NCBI GenBank assembly: GCA_022600695.1
Contig: JAHZJY010000047.1
Coordinates: 1 to 18,508, forward strand
Source: Actinomycetes bacterium
GTDB lineage: Bacteria > Actinomycetota > Actinomycetes > Mycobacteriales > Mycobacteriaceae
Direction: 5' to 3'
Length of the DNA stretch: 18,508 bases
Shown: positions 1 to 6,815 of the stretch, piece after piece
Layout of the letters: every line of letters begins with the position of its first letter
Numbering within the stretch: position 1 is the first letter of the stretch
Notes under the pieces: generated by a model
Databases searched by the model: none
What the model was told of the DNA's origin: nothing
Seen by the model: only the letters and a program-made list of their open reading frames with translations
Made by a program: the position numbers and the translations under genes

Positions 1-4
1 GCCA

Positions 5-730
5 TCAATGCTTCGGGTCGAGGATCGCGGTCGTGTCGCCGTTCTCAACGACCATGCGGGCGACGTCGACCAGACGCCGGTGGGAACGGCGCGCATAGGA
101 TCGCAGCAGTACGAAGGCGCGGTCCATGTCGATAGAACCGCGTTCGGCGAGCACACCTTTGGCCTGCTCGATGACAACCCGGGTGTTGAGCGCGATTTGC
201 AACTGTTGATTGACCGTATCCGAGTGGCTGAGTACCCGGTGATGGAGTATTCCGACCGATGCGACGTCGGCGAGGGCCTGCCCCACCGCGAGGTAGCTCG
301 GCGTCAGGGCACCGGTCTCGGTGCGAAACAGGTTCAGGGCGCCCACCCGTTCGGCTCGCAACCGCAGCGGCAGCGCGGAGACCGAACGGAAGTTGTACTC
401 GGCGGCCTGCGCGGCGAACGCCGGCCAGCGTTCGGTATCGGCGCGAAGATCGTCGACCAGTACCCGCTCACCCGTCCGGAACGCCCGCAGACACGGGCCG
501 CGGTCGGCCTGCACCTGGAGCAGTTCCAGCAGCCGCGCCTCCTCACTGCTGGATGCCAGGACGTGCAGCCGCCCGTTGCCGTCCCCGATCAGGATCCCGG
601 CCGCGGCGATCGGCAGCAGGGCCATCGAGCTCTCCACGAGCTGCTGGGCGAGTTCGACCGCGTCGTAATCCGCGACGAGGGTGTCGGCCAACCCGACGAA
701 GGCCCTGGCCAGCTTCTCGTACTCATCCAT
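5..730 (-). CDS. GAF and ANTAR domain transcription antitermination regulator
   Basis: The predicted 241-residue cytoplasmic protein has a GAF sensor domain (about residues 20-165) and a C-terminal ANTAR domain (about 172-230). The ANTAR core is recognisable from RVVIEQAKGVLAER near 184-197 followed by a three-helix pattern ending in RRLVDVARMVV. ANTAR domains bind paired RNA hairpins and prevent premature termination, while GAF domains sense small ligands or partner proteins. I chose the ATG at 730 because GGAGG (minus strand, 737-741) sits six bases before it; the frame stays open upstream to 877, but that extension has no comparable ribosome site and would run into the divergent promoter region. 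The ligand and RNA targets cannot be read from the sequence. The downstream neighbour lies outside the window. Family assignment is firm; role is family knowledge. Confidence 0.9.
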   Translation of the reverse strand: MDEYEKLARAFVGLADTLVADYDAVELAQQLVESSMALLPIAAAGILIGDGNGRLHVLASSSEEARLLELLQVQADRGPCLRAFRTGERVLVDDLRADTERWPAFAAQAAEYNFRSVSALPLRLRAERVGALNLFRTETGALTPSYLAVGQALADVASVGILHHRVLSHSDTVNQQLQIALNTRVVIEQAKGVLAERGSIDMDRAFVLLRSYARRSHRRLVDVARMVVENGDTTAILDPKH

Positions 731-923
731 GCTGATCCTCCCCGAACAATCCTGATTCCTCCCGCCCGAATCGTCGCATGAGCGGGGCCGGTCGGTGGAA
801 CCGAGCCCGAACGTCCTCGATGGCCCAGGGACGTGTCCTATCATCGCACCGCCGTACGGCCCCGCATTAGGGTTCATGGGTCGGCATCAGCGAACCCGCC
901 GGCAGAACGGTTGGGTGACAGTC
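731..923. promoter_or_regulatory. Divergent intergenic region, GAF-ANTAR gene / HadAB-like dehydratase gene
   Basis: This gap of about 190 bases separates two divergent genes and must hold both promoters. The only element I can support is the GGAGG ribosome site of the minus-strand gene at 737-741. I saw no convincing -10/-35 pair and no strong palindrome. Both reading frames extend into it, so start-site error on either side would shorten it. Confidence 0.4.
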
Positions 924-1952
924 ATGACCGCAGCATCAGAGGCGCCCGCGCTCGAATCCCGGGTCGGCCACTACTACCAGATGGATGGCACGTATCTGGT
1001 CGGGCGGGAGAAGGTCCGCGAATACGCCCGCGCGGTACAGGACTACCACCCCGCACACTGGGATGTCGATGCTGCCGCCGAATCGGGTTACGCCGGACTG
1101 GTGACACCCCTGACCTTCACGTCCACCCCAGGCATGTCCTGCAACCGCCGGATGTTCGAGACGGTGGTCGTCGGCTACGACACCTGGGTACAGACCGAGG
1201 AGGTGTTCGAGCAGCACCGCCCGATCGTCGCCGGCGACGAACTGCATATCGACGTCGAACTGACGTCGGTCCGCAGGATCGCCGGCCGGGACCTGGTCAC
1301 CGTGACCAACACCTTCACCGACGCGGCCGGCGAACGGGTACACACCCTGCACACCACCGTCGTCGGCGTGACGTCGGAGGATATCGATCCGGCGGTGAAG
1401 GCCGCCGTGCAGCGGGCGATGATGCACGACGTGGACATCATGGGAATCGGCGGATCCGATGACGTCTACGAGAAGACCGTGCGCCCCGAGGGGACGGTTC
1501 GGATCGCGCAGGACACCGTCCGCACTCCGAACACCCCCTGCTTTGACGACCTCACGGTCGGCGACGATCTGGGCGTCCACCACACCCGGCTGTCCCGCGG
1601 CGATCTGGTGAACTATGCCGGGGTGGCCGGTGACGCCAACCCGATCCACTGGGACCAGGACATCGCGAAACTGGCCGGGCTGCCGGATGTGATCGCGCAC
1701 GGCATGCTCACCATGGGACTGGGCGCCGGATTCGTATCGCAATGGTCCGGGGACCCCGGTGCGGTCACCCGCTACGCCGTGCGGCTGTCCCAACCGGTGG
1801 TCGTCTCCGCGAAGGAGGGAGCCGATATCGAGTTCGGTGGCCGGATCAAGTCACTCAATCCCGAAACCCGCACCGGCGTCGTGCTTGTCACCGCGAAGTC
1901 CAGTGGCCGCAAGATCTTCGGACTGGCGACGTTGGATGTCCGCTTTCGCTGA
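924..1952 (+). CDS. Fused HadA/HadB-type (3R)-hydroxyacyl dehydratase (double hotdog, MaoC-like)
   Basis: The predicted 342-residue protein is two hotdog folds in one chain. The N-terminal half (about 1-150) is HadA-like and contains the YHPAHWD stretch. The C-terminal half (about 205-342) is MaoC/HadB-like with the hydratase-2 motif GDANPIH, giving catalytic Asp237 and His242, followed by an AHGMLTMGLG segment. Such proteins dehydrate (3R)-hydroxyacyl thioesters, as in FAS-II fatty and mycolic acid elongation, or hydrate enoyl-CoA. In the FAS-II operon HadA and HadB are separate subunits; this fused gene stands alone, so its acyl chain and carrier (ACP or CoA) are unknown. The start is uncertain: ATG 924 was chosen, but GTG 915 and ATG 876 are in frame and no ribosome site is decisive. 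Confidence 0.88.
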   Translation: MTAASEAPALESRVGHYYQMDGTYLVGREKVREYARAVQDYHPAHWDVDAAAESGYAGLVTPLTFTSTPGMSCNRRMFETVVVGYDTWVQTEEVFEQHRPIVAGDELHIDVELTSVRRIAGRDLVTVTNTFTDAAGERVHTLHTTVVGVTSEDIDPAVKAAVQRAMMHDVDIMGIGGSDDVYEKTVRPEGTVRIAQDTVRTPNTPCFDDLTVGDDLGVHHTRLSRGDLVNYAGVAGDANPIHWDQDIAKLAGLPDVIAHGMLTMGLGAGFVSQWSGDPGAVTRYAVRLSQPVVVSAKEGADIEFGGRIKSLNPETRTGVVLVTAKSSGRKIFGLATLDVRFR

Positions 1953-2015
1953 CGTGACGTGCCGGCTGGGCGACGAAGCCGTGGCCGGCCCGATAGTGAT
2001 CACCGTGAGATTGAG

Positions 2016-2705
2016 ATGACGGATGGCGCCGGCCCCCCTGCCCCGAGCCGCCGCCGCCATATCCTGCGGTTGGCTTTGTTCGTCGCGTTCCTGCTGACCC
2101 TGTTCTATCTCGTCGCCATCCGACGGGTCGTCGAAATCGAGGTGTTGCGTAACGCGATCGCCGAGGCCGGGCCGATCGCTCCGCTGCTCTACATCGTCGT
2201 GGCAGCGCTGCTGGCCGCGATATTCGTCCCCGGACCGCTCCTCGCGGCCGGCAGTGGGCTGCTGTTCGGGCCGGTGCTGGGCACCGTCGTCAGCCTGGCG
2301 TCGACGGCGACGACGGCGACCATCACCGCGCTCGTCGGTAGACGGGCCGGCCGCGATAGCGCCCGGGCGCTGATCGGGGCGCAGTGGGCGGAACGGATCG
2401 ACACCCAGATCCAGCGACGAGGGCTGTGGGCGGTCGTCGGTCAGCGTTTCATCCCCGGCATCTCCGATGCATTGGCTTCCTACGCTTTCGGGGCGTTCGG
2501 AATGCCGCTGTGGCAGATGGCCATCGGAGCTCTGATCGGATCGGCGCCGCGGGCTTTCGTCTATACGGCGTTGGGAGCGTCGATCTCCGACCTCAACTCC
2601 CCGTTGGCCTACGTTGCGGTGGTCGTCTGGTGTATGACCGCGATCGTCGGCGCGTTCGGCGCCCACCGCGGGTACCGCAGCTGGCGCGCCCGCGGCCGGC
2701 GTTGA
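2016..2705 (+). CDS. VTT-domain (TVP38/TMEM64, DedA-like) membrane protein
   Basis: The predicted 229-residue integral membrane protein has an Arg-rich cytoplasmic start (SRRRH, 11-15), a first membrane segment at about 17-36, and further hydrophobic stretches at about 54-72, 75-107, 160-188 and 197-217. The family signature is RFIPGISDALASYAFGAFG (144-162), with the conserved F-x-P-G turn and a Gly-rich re-entrant loop. VTT/DedA proteins are implicated in lipid scrambling and envelope homeostasis, but the substrate of this member is unknown. The ATG at 2016 is preceded by a short GAGA stretch; a GTG at 1959 is in frame but lacks a ribosome site and would add a charged, non-membrane leader. 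It follows the dehydratase gene by 63 bases on the same strand, so cotranscription is possible. Confidence 0.85.
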   Translation: MTDGAGPPAPSRRRHILRLALFVAFLLTLFYLVAIRRVVEIEVLRNAIAEAGPIAPLLYIVVAALLAAIFVPGPLLAAGSGLLFGPVLGTVVSLASTATTATITALVGRRAGRDSARALIGAQWAERIDTQIQRRGLWAVVGQRFIPGISDALASYAFGAFGMPLWQMAIGALIGSAPRAFVYTALGASISDLNSPLAYVAVVVWCMTAIVGAFGAHRGYRSWRARGRR

Positions 2706-2706
2706 G

Positions 2707-2719
2707 CCCCGCGCCGGGG
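2707..2719 (+). terminator. Short GC hairpin after the VTT-domain gene
   Basis: CCCCG and CGGGG form a perfect 5-bp stem around a 3-base loop, two bases after the TGA at 2703-2705. No T-run follows, only TCTCC. Actinobacterial terminators often lack a U-tract, so this is plausible but weak. Confidence 0.35.
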
Positions 2720-2966
2720 TCTCCGATCGGCACCTCTGGGCGGTCCACGCCAAGGTCCCGATCAGAGAGCCGGCTTCCGGGTCGTCGCGGGTCAGCAGTC
2801 GGCGTCGCGCCAGCATGCCCACCGATGCGCCGAACCTCGCGCAGACCGGGCTGAATTCGCCAGCCACCAGTCGTGAACCTCAACTAAAATCAGAAGCGGC
2901 CAACAGGTCAGAACCAGGGACCTTTTCTCGTCTCCGGGTCATTTTCAGCGATGGGATTCCGGGACG
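2720..2966. other. Longest intergenic stretch, no gene supported
   Basis: This is the largest gap in the window, about 250 bases. The first part has the GC content of its surroundings and reads open on several frames without a ribosome site or recognisable domain. From about 2876 to 2950 the composition is clearly less GC-rich. It includes TAAAAT at 2885-2890, which could be a -10 element for the acyltransferase gene, though I see no matching -35 box about 17 bases upstream. No tRNA, inverted repeat or mobile-element end was recognised. Confidence 0.4.
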
Positions 2967-4151
2967 GTGGCTGAGGGCCGGCGCAGTCGGGGACCCAGCC
3001 GGCAGAAAACCGCCCCGTACGACGACGATCCGGGCGGCCTCGAGCAGGTCTCCTCCGCCGACCGGGTTCCGGCCCTGACCGGGCTGCGGGCGGTGGCCGC
3101 GCTGGCCGTGGTCGGCACCCACGCCGCCTTTGGAACCGGGGCGCTCAACCGCGGCTATCCCGGTCTGATGCTGGCGCGCCTGGACATCGGGGTGGCGATC
3201 TTCTTCGTGCTCTCGGGGCTGCTGCTGTTCGGGCCGTGGGTGCGCTCCGCGGCGGCAGGCACCCCCCGGCCCTCGGTGCACCGTTATGGCCGCAGCCGGC
3301 TGCGGCGAATCATGCCCGCCTACGTGATCACCGTGGTGCTGGCATACCTGGTGTACGCACTGCGGCCGACCGAACCCAACCCCGGACACACCTGGGTGGG
3401 CCTGGCGCGCAACCTCACCCTGACCCAGATCTACGGCGACTACTTTTCGCGCTATCAGCATCAGGGCCTGACCCAGATGTGGAGTTTGGCAGTCGAAGTC
3501 GCCTTCTACGCTCTGCTGCCGGTGCTGGCCTGGATCCTGCTGACAACGCTGTGCGGCGGACGCTGGCGGCCTCCTCTGCTGCTGGGTCTGCTGGCGGTAC
3601 TGGCGGCGATCAGCCCGTTGTGGCTGGTAATCCTGCACCACACCGACTGGCTGCCGGTCGGGGCGGGCATGTGGCTGCCGCACTACCTGGTGTGGTTCGC
3701 CGGCGGGATGGCCCTGGCGGTGTGGCGACGCACCGGGTTGCGCTGCCGTTGGTGGGCGGCGCTCCCGGTGGCAGTGGTGGGTTACCTGCTGGTGTCCACG
3801 CCGTTCGCCGGGACGATCACCGCGGCCGGCCCGGACCTCGGCGCGGATCTGACCAAGACGCTGCTCTACGCCGTGGTCGCCACCCTGGTGGTCGCGCCGG
3901 TCGTCCTCACCGGCCCCGATCGGCCCGGCCTGTACTCCCGACTGCTGGCCAGCCGGCCGATGGTGCGCCTCGGGGAGATCTCCTACGAGGTGTTCCTGCT
4001 GCACGTCATTGTGATGGAGATCGCGCTGACCTCGGTCCTGGGCTGGCCGTTGTTCACCGGTTCGGCCGGCATCTTGTTCGCGGTGACCGTGGCACTCACC
4101 GTGCCGGCGGCCTGGGTCCTGCACCGAATCACCAGGCCGCGACGCACGTAG
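2967..4151 (+). CDS. Acyltransferase-3 family (OafA/YrhL-type) integral membrane protein
   Basis: The predicted 394-residue polytopic membrane protein opens with a hydrophilic stretch of about 32 residues. The acyltransferase-3 hallmark PALTGLRAVAALAVVGTH follows (35-52), with its conserved Arg41 and putative catalytic His52. Around ten hydrophobic segments follow, including FFVLSGLLLFGPW and a late LGEISYEVFLLH motif typical of the C-terminal part of the family. These enzymes move O-acyl groups (acetyl, succinyl and similar) onto sugars, lipids or glycans of the envelope; the acceptor here is unknown. The GTG start at 2967 is the first usable codon of the frame and has only a weak purine stretch (GGGA) upstream, so a later start is possible. 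The gene converges on the ABC-F gene, with nine bases between stop codons. Confidence 0.87.
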   Translation: MAEGRRSRGPSRQKTAPYDDDPGGLEQVSSADRVPALTGLRAVAALAVVGTHAAFGTGALNRGYPGLMLARLDIGVAIFFVLSGLLLFGPWVRSAAAGTPRPSVHRYGRSRLRRIMPAYVITVVLAYLVYALRPTEPNPGHTWVGLARNLTLTQIYGDYFSRYQHQGLTQMWSLAVEVAFYALLPVLAWILLTTLCGGRWRPPLLLGLLAVLAAISPLWLVILHHTDWLPVGAGMWLPHYLVWFAGGMALAVWRRTGLRCRWWAALPVAVVGYLLVSTPFAGTITAAGPDLGADLTKTLLYAVVATLVVAPVVLTGPDRPGLYSRLLASRPMVRLGEISYEVFLLHVIVMEIALTSVLGWPLFTGSAGILFAVTVALTVPAAWVLHRITRPRRT

Positions 4152-4160
4152 ACCGGCGGC

Positions 4161-5825
4161 CTACCGTTCGGTCACCAGGCCGTCGTCCACCAGCCACGAA
4201 CGGTCCAACCGGACGTTCTGCAGCATTCGGCGGTCGTGGGTCACCAGCAGCAGCGCACCGTCGTAGCTTTCCAGGGCTTGTTCGAGTTGTGCGATGGCGG
4301 GCAGGTCGAGATGGTTCGTCGGCTCGTCGAGGACCAGAACGTTGGTGCCGCAGGCCTGCAGCAGCGCCAGACCGGCGCGGGTCCGCTCCCCGGGGGACAG
4401 TTCGTCGACCTCGCGTTCGACGTGATCGGCGCGCAAGCCGAACTTGGCCAGCAGGGTGCGGACGTCGGCGGTCGCCCAGGATGGCACCCTCCGTTCGAAG
4501 CGCTCGACAAGTCGGCCCGGTCCGGTGAAATCGGCTCGGGCCTGGTCGATCTCGCCGACGGCGACATTGGCCCCCATGCTGGAGCGGCCCTCATCGGGTT
4601 GCCGGCGACCGAGCAGCAGCCGCAACAGCGTCGACTTACCGGCGCCGTTGGGTCCGGTGATGCCGATCCGTTCGCCGGCATCGACCTGCACCGACACCGG
4701 GCCCAGGACGAAATCGCCCTGTCGCACCACGGCTTCGTCCAGTGTCGCGACCACCGAACTCGATCGCGGGGCGGTGCCGATGGTGAACGCCAGGGTCCAT
4801 TCCTTGCGGGGCTCGGCGACCTCCTCGAGGCGAGCGATCCGGCTCTCCATCTGGCGCACCTTCTGCGCCTGCTTCTCGCTGGACTCGGTGGCCGCGCGCC
4901 GCCGGATCTTGTCGTTGTCCGGGGATTTGCGCATCGCGTTGCGGACGCCCTGACTGGACCACTCCCGCTGGGTGCGGGCGCGGGCCATCAGGTCGGTCTT
5001 CTTCTCGGCGAACTCCTCGTATTGCTCGCGCCGATGCCGGCGGCCAACTTCACGCTCCTCCAGATAGCTGTCGTAGCCGCCGCCGAAAACGGTGGTGGTG
5101 TTCTGCGCCAGGTCCAGCTCCAGTACCCGGGTCACGCTGCGGGCCAGAAACTCCCGGTCGTGACTGACCAGCACCACACCACCCCGAAGTTCGCGGACGA
5201 AATCCTCCAGGCGGGTGAGTCCGTCCAGGTCGAGATCGTTCGTCGGCTCATCCAGCAGGGCGATGTCGAACCGGGACAGCATCAGGGCCGCCAGTCCGAC
5301 CCGCGCCGCCTGCCCGCCCGACAGTTCGGTCATCCGGGTCGACATCGGTTGCACCGCATCGGAGTTCAGACCGAGGTCGGCCAACACGGCGGGCAGCCGC
5401 TCCTCCAGGTCCGCAGCACCGGTGACAAGCCAGCGGTCCAGCGCCGCCGAGTAGACGTCAGCCGGATGCCCGTCCAACCGCCCCTCGTCCGGTTCTGCCA
5501 GGGCCGCGGCCGCGGTTTCCATGGCGCGGGTTGCCGCGGCGCATCCGGTCCGGCGAGCGATGTAGCCGGCGACGGTCTCGCCCGGAACCCGTTGGTGTTC
5601 CTGGGGCAGCCACCCGACGAACGCATCGGCGGGCGCCAGGCTCACCGTGCCCTCCAGGGGTTCGACGTCACCGGCCAGGATCCTCAGCAGGGTGCTCTTC
5701 CCGGCACCGTTGACACCGACGACGCCGACGACATCGCCCGGTGCCACGGTCAGGTCCACGCCCTCGAAGAGGGTGCGGTGGGCGAATCCGCCGGCCACAT
5801 TCTTCGCGACAAGGGTTGCGGTCAT
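4161..5825 (-). CDS. ABC-F family ATPase (duplicated ABC domains, no membrane domain)
   Basis: The predicted 554-residue soluble protein has two ATP-binding cassettes in one chain. Walker A motifs lie at 37-45 (GVNGAGKST) and 391-399 (GPNGAGKST), and signature motifs at 168-172 (LSGGQ) and 476-480 (LSPGE). The Walker B regions are LLDEPTNDLDL and VLDEPTNHLDL. The charged linker between the cassettes is rich in Arg, Lys and Glu, as expected of the P-site tRNA interaction motif region. No transmembrane segment is present. ABC-F proteins act on the ribosome as translation factors or antibiotic-resistance ribosome protectors; which applies here cannot be decided. The ATG at 5825 was chosen because the MTATLVAKNV start aligns with the family; an upstream extension to 5888 is unlike ABC-F proteins. 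It is divergent from the Cys-rich gene at 5928. Confidence 0.93.
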   Translation of the reverse strand: MTATLVAKNVAGGFAHRTLFEGVDLTVAPGDVVGVVGVNGAGKSTLLRILAGDVEPLEGTVSLAPADAFVGWLPQEHQRVPGETVAGYIARRTGCAAATRAMETAAAALAEPDEGRLDGHPADVYSAALDRWLVTGAADLEERLPAVLADLGLNSDAVQPMSTRMTELSGGQAARVGLAALMLSRFDIALLDEPTNDLDLDGLTRLEDFVRELRGGVVLVSHDREFLARSVTRVLELDLAQNTTTVFGGGYDSYLEEREVGRRHRREQYEEFAEKKTDLMARARTQREWSSQGVRNAMRKSPDNDKIRRRAATESSEKQAQKVRQMESRIARLEEVAEPRKEWTLAFTIGTAPRSSSVVATLDEAVVRQGDFVLGPVSVQVDAGERIGITGPNGAGKSTLLRLLLGRRQPDEGRSSMGANVAVGEIDQARADFTGPGRLVERFERRVPSWATADVRTLLAKFGLRADHVEREVDELSPGERTRAGLALLQACGTNVLVLDEPTNHLDLPAIAQLEQALESYDGALLLVTHDRRMLQNVRLDRSWLVDDGLVTER

Positions 5826-5927
5826 GGCGTTATCGTCGCACCGACCGACCGGCAGGTGCGCGCGCTCGTCGACCTCGGTGCGGCACAAACCCCGGCGGTG
5901 GCGCCGAAAGCTTGAAATGCTGTTCGG
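5826..5927. promoter_or_regulatory. Divergent intergenic region, ABC-F gene / Cys-rich repeat gene
   Basis: About 100 bases separate the two divergent starts and must include their promoters. The only less GC-rich part is next to the plus-strand gene (about 5905-5925, containing CTTGAAATG). I cannot assign a convincing -10/-35 pair or operator for either direction, and neither gene has a strong ribosome site. Confidence 0.35.
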
Positions 5928-6368
5928 ATGCTGGCCAAATATCTGCTCGCGCCGCTGTCGGTCGCCACCACCGCCGGGGTCGGGGTGCTTGCGTCTCTCG
6001 CCACCGTCGGCAGCGCGATGGTCGCCGGGTCGATCGGCACCGCGGGCAGCGTGGCCGTCGCCGGTTCCATGGGGACCGTCGGTAGCGTCGCGGTCGCCGG
6101 GTCGATGGGCACCTTCTCCAGCGTTGCGGTCGCCGGGTCGATGGCGACCCTGGGCAGTGCCGGTGTCGCCGGCAGCGCCGTGACGGCGCTGTCATTCCTG
6201 ATGAGCGGATGTGCGGCCTGTTTGGCCTGCGTTTCCTGTCGGCGCTGCCGGGCCTGCGTGGCCTGCTCCCAGTGCGAGGACTGCATCGGCTGCGTCGGCT
6301 GCCACAACTGCTCGGGCCTGCGCAATGCAGTGGGGCTGCGCGACGTGCACCTGCCGGTGGCCGCCTGA
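5928..6368 (+). CDS. Unrecognised protein: GS-rich hexapeptide repeats plus a (Cys-x-x)12 array
   Basis: I cannot assign a function. The predicted 146-residue protein has three parts. A hydrophobic N-terminus (1-30) carries one Lys and one Tyr near the start and could be a signal or membrane anchor. Residues 32-90 are hexapeptide repeats alternating AGSMGT-like and VGSVAV-like units, almost free of charge. Residues 95-128 hold twelve Cys at exact three-residue spacing (95, 98, 101 up to 128), with Arg-rich and then acidic and His/Asn fillers. A short tail reads GLRNAVGLRDVHLPVAA. Third codon positions are strongly G/C in this frame, unlike the overlapping antisense frame, which supports coding. 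The period-three array could form a flat thiol face for metal or metalloid binding or a disulfide-stitched solenoid. It is divergent from the ABC-F gene and converges on arsC with ten bases between stops. The ATG at 5928 has only a weak ribosome site. Confidence 0.72.
   Translation: MLAKYLLAPLSVATTAGVGVLASLATVGSAMVAGSIGTAGSVAVAGSMGTVGSVAVAGSMGTFSSVAVAGSMATLGSAGVAGSAVTALSFLMSGCAACLACVSCRRCRACVACSQCEDCIGCVGCHNCSGLRNAVGLRDVHLPVAA
6021..6185 (+). repeat. 36-bp in-frame tandem repeat, four full copies plus a partial copy
   Basis: Units begin at 6021, 6057, 6093 and 6129, each opening with GTCGCCGG, and a partial fifth begins at 6165. Each unit encodes twelve residues, approximately VAGSMGTVGSVA, so copy-number change would keep the frame. 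Copies have diverged mainly in the second half, and the last is the most degenerate. Confidence 0.9.
6210..6311 (+). repeat. 9-bp periodic codon array encoding twelve Cys at every third residue
   Basis: A TGC or TGT codon recurs every nine bases, twelve times without a break, from the codon at 6210 to the codon at 6309. The two intervening codons differ nearly every time, so conservation is of cysteine spacing and not of DNA sequence. That argues for selection on the protein. Confidence 0.9.
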
Positions 6369-6379
6369 TCGGCGCAGGT
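6349..6379. terminator. Inverted repeat spanning both stop codons between the Cys-rich gene and arsC
   Basis: ACCTGC (6349-6354) and GCAGGT (6374-6379) form a perfect 6-bp stem around a 19-base GC-rich loop. The arms lie over the ends of the two convergent genes, so it could work as a shared bidirectional terminator. There is no T-run on either side. Confidence 0.38.
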
Positions 6380-6807
6380 CACGAGCCGCTCGGGGTGTCC
6401 GCGGAGGCGGGCCTCAGTTCGGCGATCAGGGCCTGGACCCGGGTCTTGATCTCGTCGCGGATCGGGCGAACCGCGTCGATCCCCTGGCCGGCCGGATCGT
6501 CGAGTTCCCAGTTGCGGTAGCTGATTCCGGGAAAGATCGGGCAGGCGTCACCGCAGCCCATTGTGATGACCACATCGGAGGTCTCGACGGCCTCACGGGT
6601 GAGTAGCTTCGGGCACTGATCAGAGATGTCGATGCCCACCTCGGCCATCGCCTCAACCGCGGCCGGATTGATGTGCGGGCCCGGATCGCTACCGGCGGAG
6701 CGAACCTCGACGGCCTTACCGCCCAACGACCGCAGGAAACCGGCGGCCATCTGGGAGCGGCCGGCATTGTGGATGCAGACGAACAAGACAGTGGGCCGGG
6801 AAGCCAT
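6379..6807 (-). CDS. arsC: Arsenate reductase, LMW protein-tyrosine-phosphatase type
   Basis: The predicted 142-residue cytoplasmic enzyme converts arsenate to arsenite for export. The phosphatase-type P-loop C-x5-R-S is visible as CIHNAGRS, giving nucleophilic Cys11 and Arg17. Further cysteines lie at 65, 85 and 89 (TMGCGDACPIFPG), and a DDPAGQGIDAVRPIRDEI block near 103-120 carries the DP acid-loop region. Relatives in Corynebacterium and mycobacteria use mycothiol as cosubstrate; that is family knowledge, and the extra Cys pair leaves room for a thioredoxin-type mechanism. The ATG at 6807 is preceded by AAAGG on the minus strand and follows the acr3 stop by eight bases. It is the last gene of the leftward arsR-acr3-arsC operon and converges on the Cys-rich gene. 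Confidence 0.93.
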   Translation of the reverse strand: MASRPTVLFVCIHNAGRSQMAAGFLRSLGGKAVEVRSAGSDPGPHINPAAVEAMAEVGIDISDQCPKLLTREAVETSDVVITMGCGDACPIFPGISYRNWELDDPAGQGIDAVRPIRDEIKTRVQALIAELRPASADTPSGS

Positions 6808-6815
6808 GCTGTGGA

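Noticed and set aside
936..1793. 285-codon minus-strand frame opposite the dehydratase
   Set aside because: Antisense shadow; the plus strand carries the intact MaoC catalytic motif.
1851..2867. 338-codon open frame on the minus strand opposite the VTT-domain gene and extending into the gap
   Set aside because: It is Arg/Asp/Gln-rich, overlaps two gene ends antisense and has no family resemblance. The part in the gap (about 2706-2867) could hide a gene remnant, but nothing supports that.
2880..4124. 414-codon open frame on the minus strand opposite the acyltransferase gene
   Set aside because: It is rich in Gln, Arg, His and Gly with no domain, as expected from the antisense of a high-GC membrane-protein gene; the plus frame has a clear family motif.
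4148..4164. GTAG/CTAC inverted repeat across the convergent stops of the acyltransferase and ABC-F genes
   Set aside because: The stem is 4 bp with an inner mismatch and a very small loop, too weak to call a terminator.
4236..5915. 559-codon open frame on the plus strand opposite the ABC-F gene
   Set aside because: It lies over a gene with two complete sets of Walker and signature motifs. The plus translation has no recognisable motif and is a GC-driven shadow.
6021..6311. Repeat region considered as a CRISPR array or mobile-element end
   Set aside because: Units are contiguous without spacers, lie in a coding frame and lack inverted ends.
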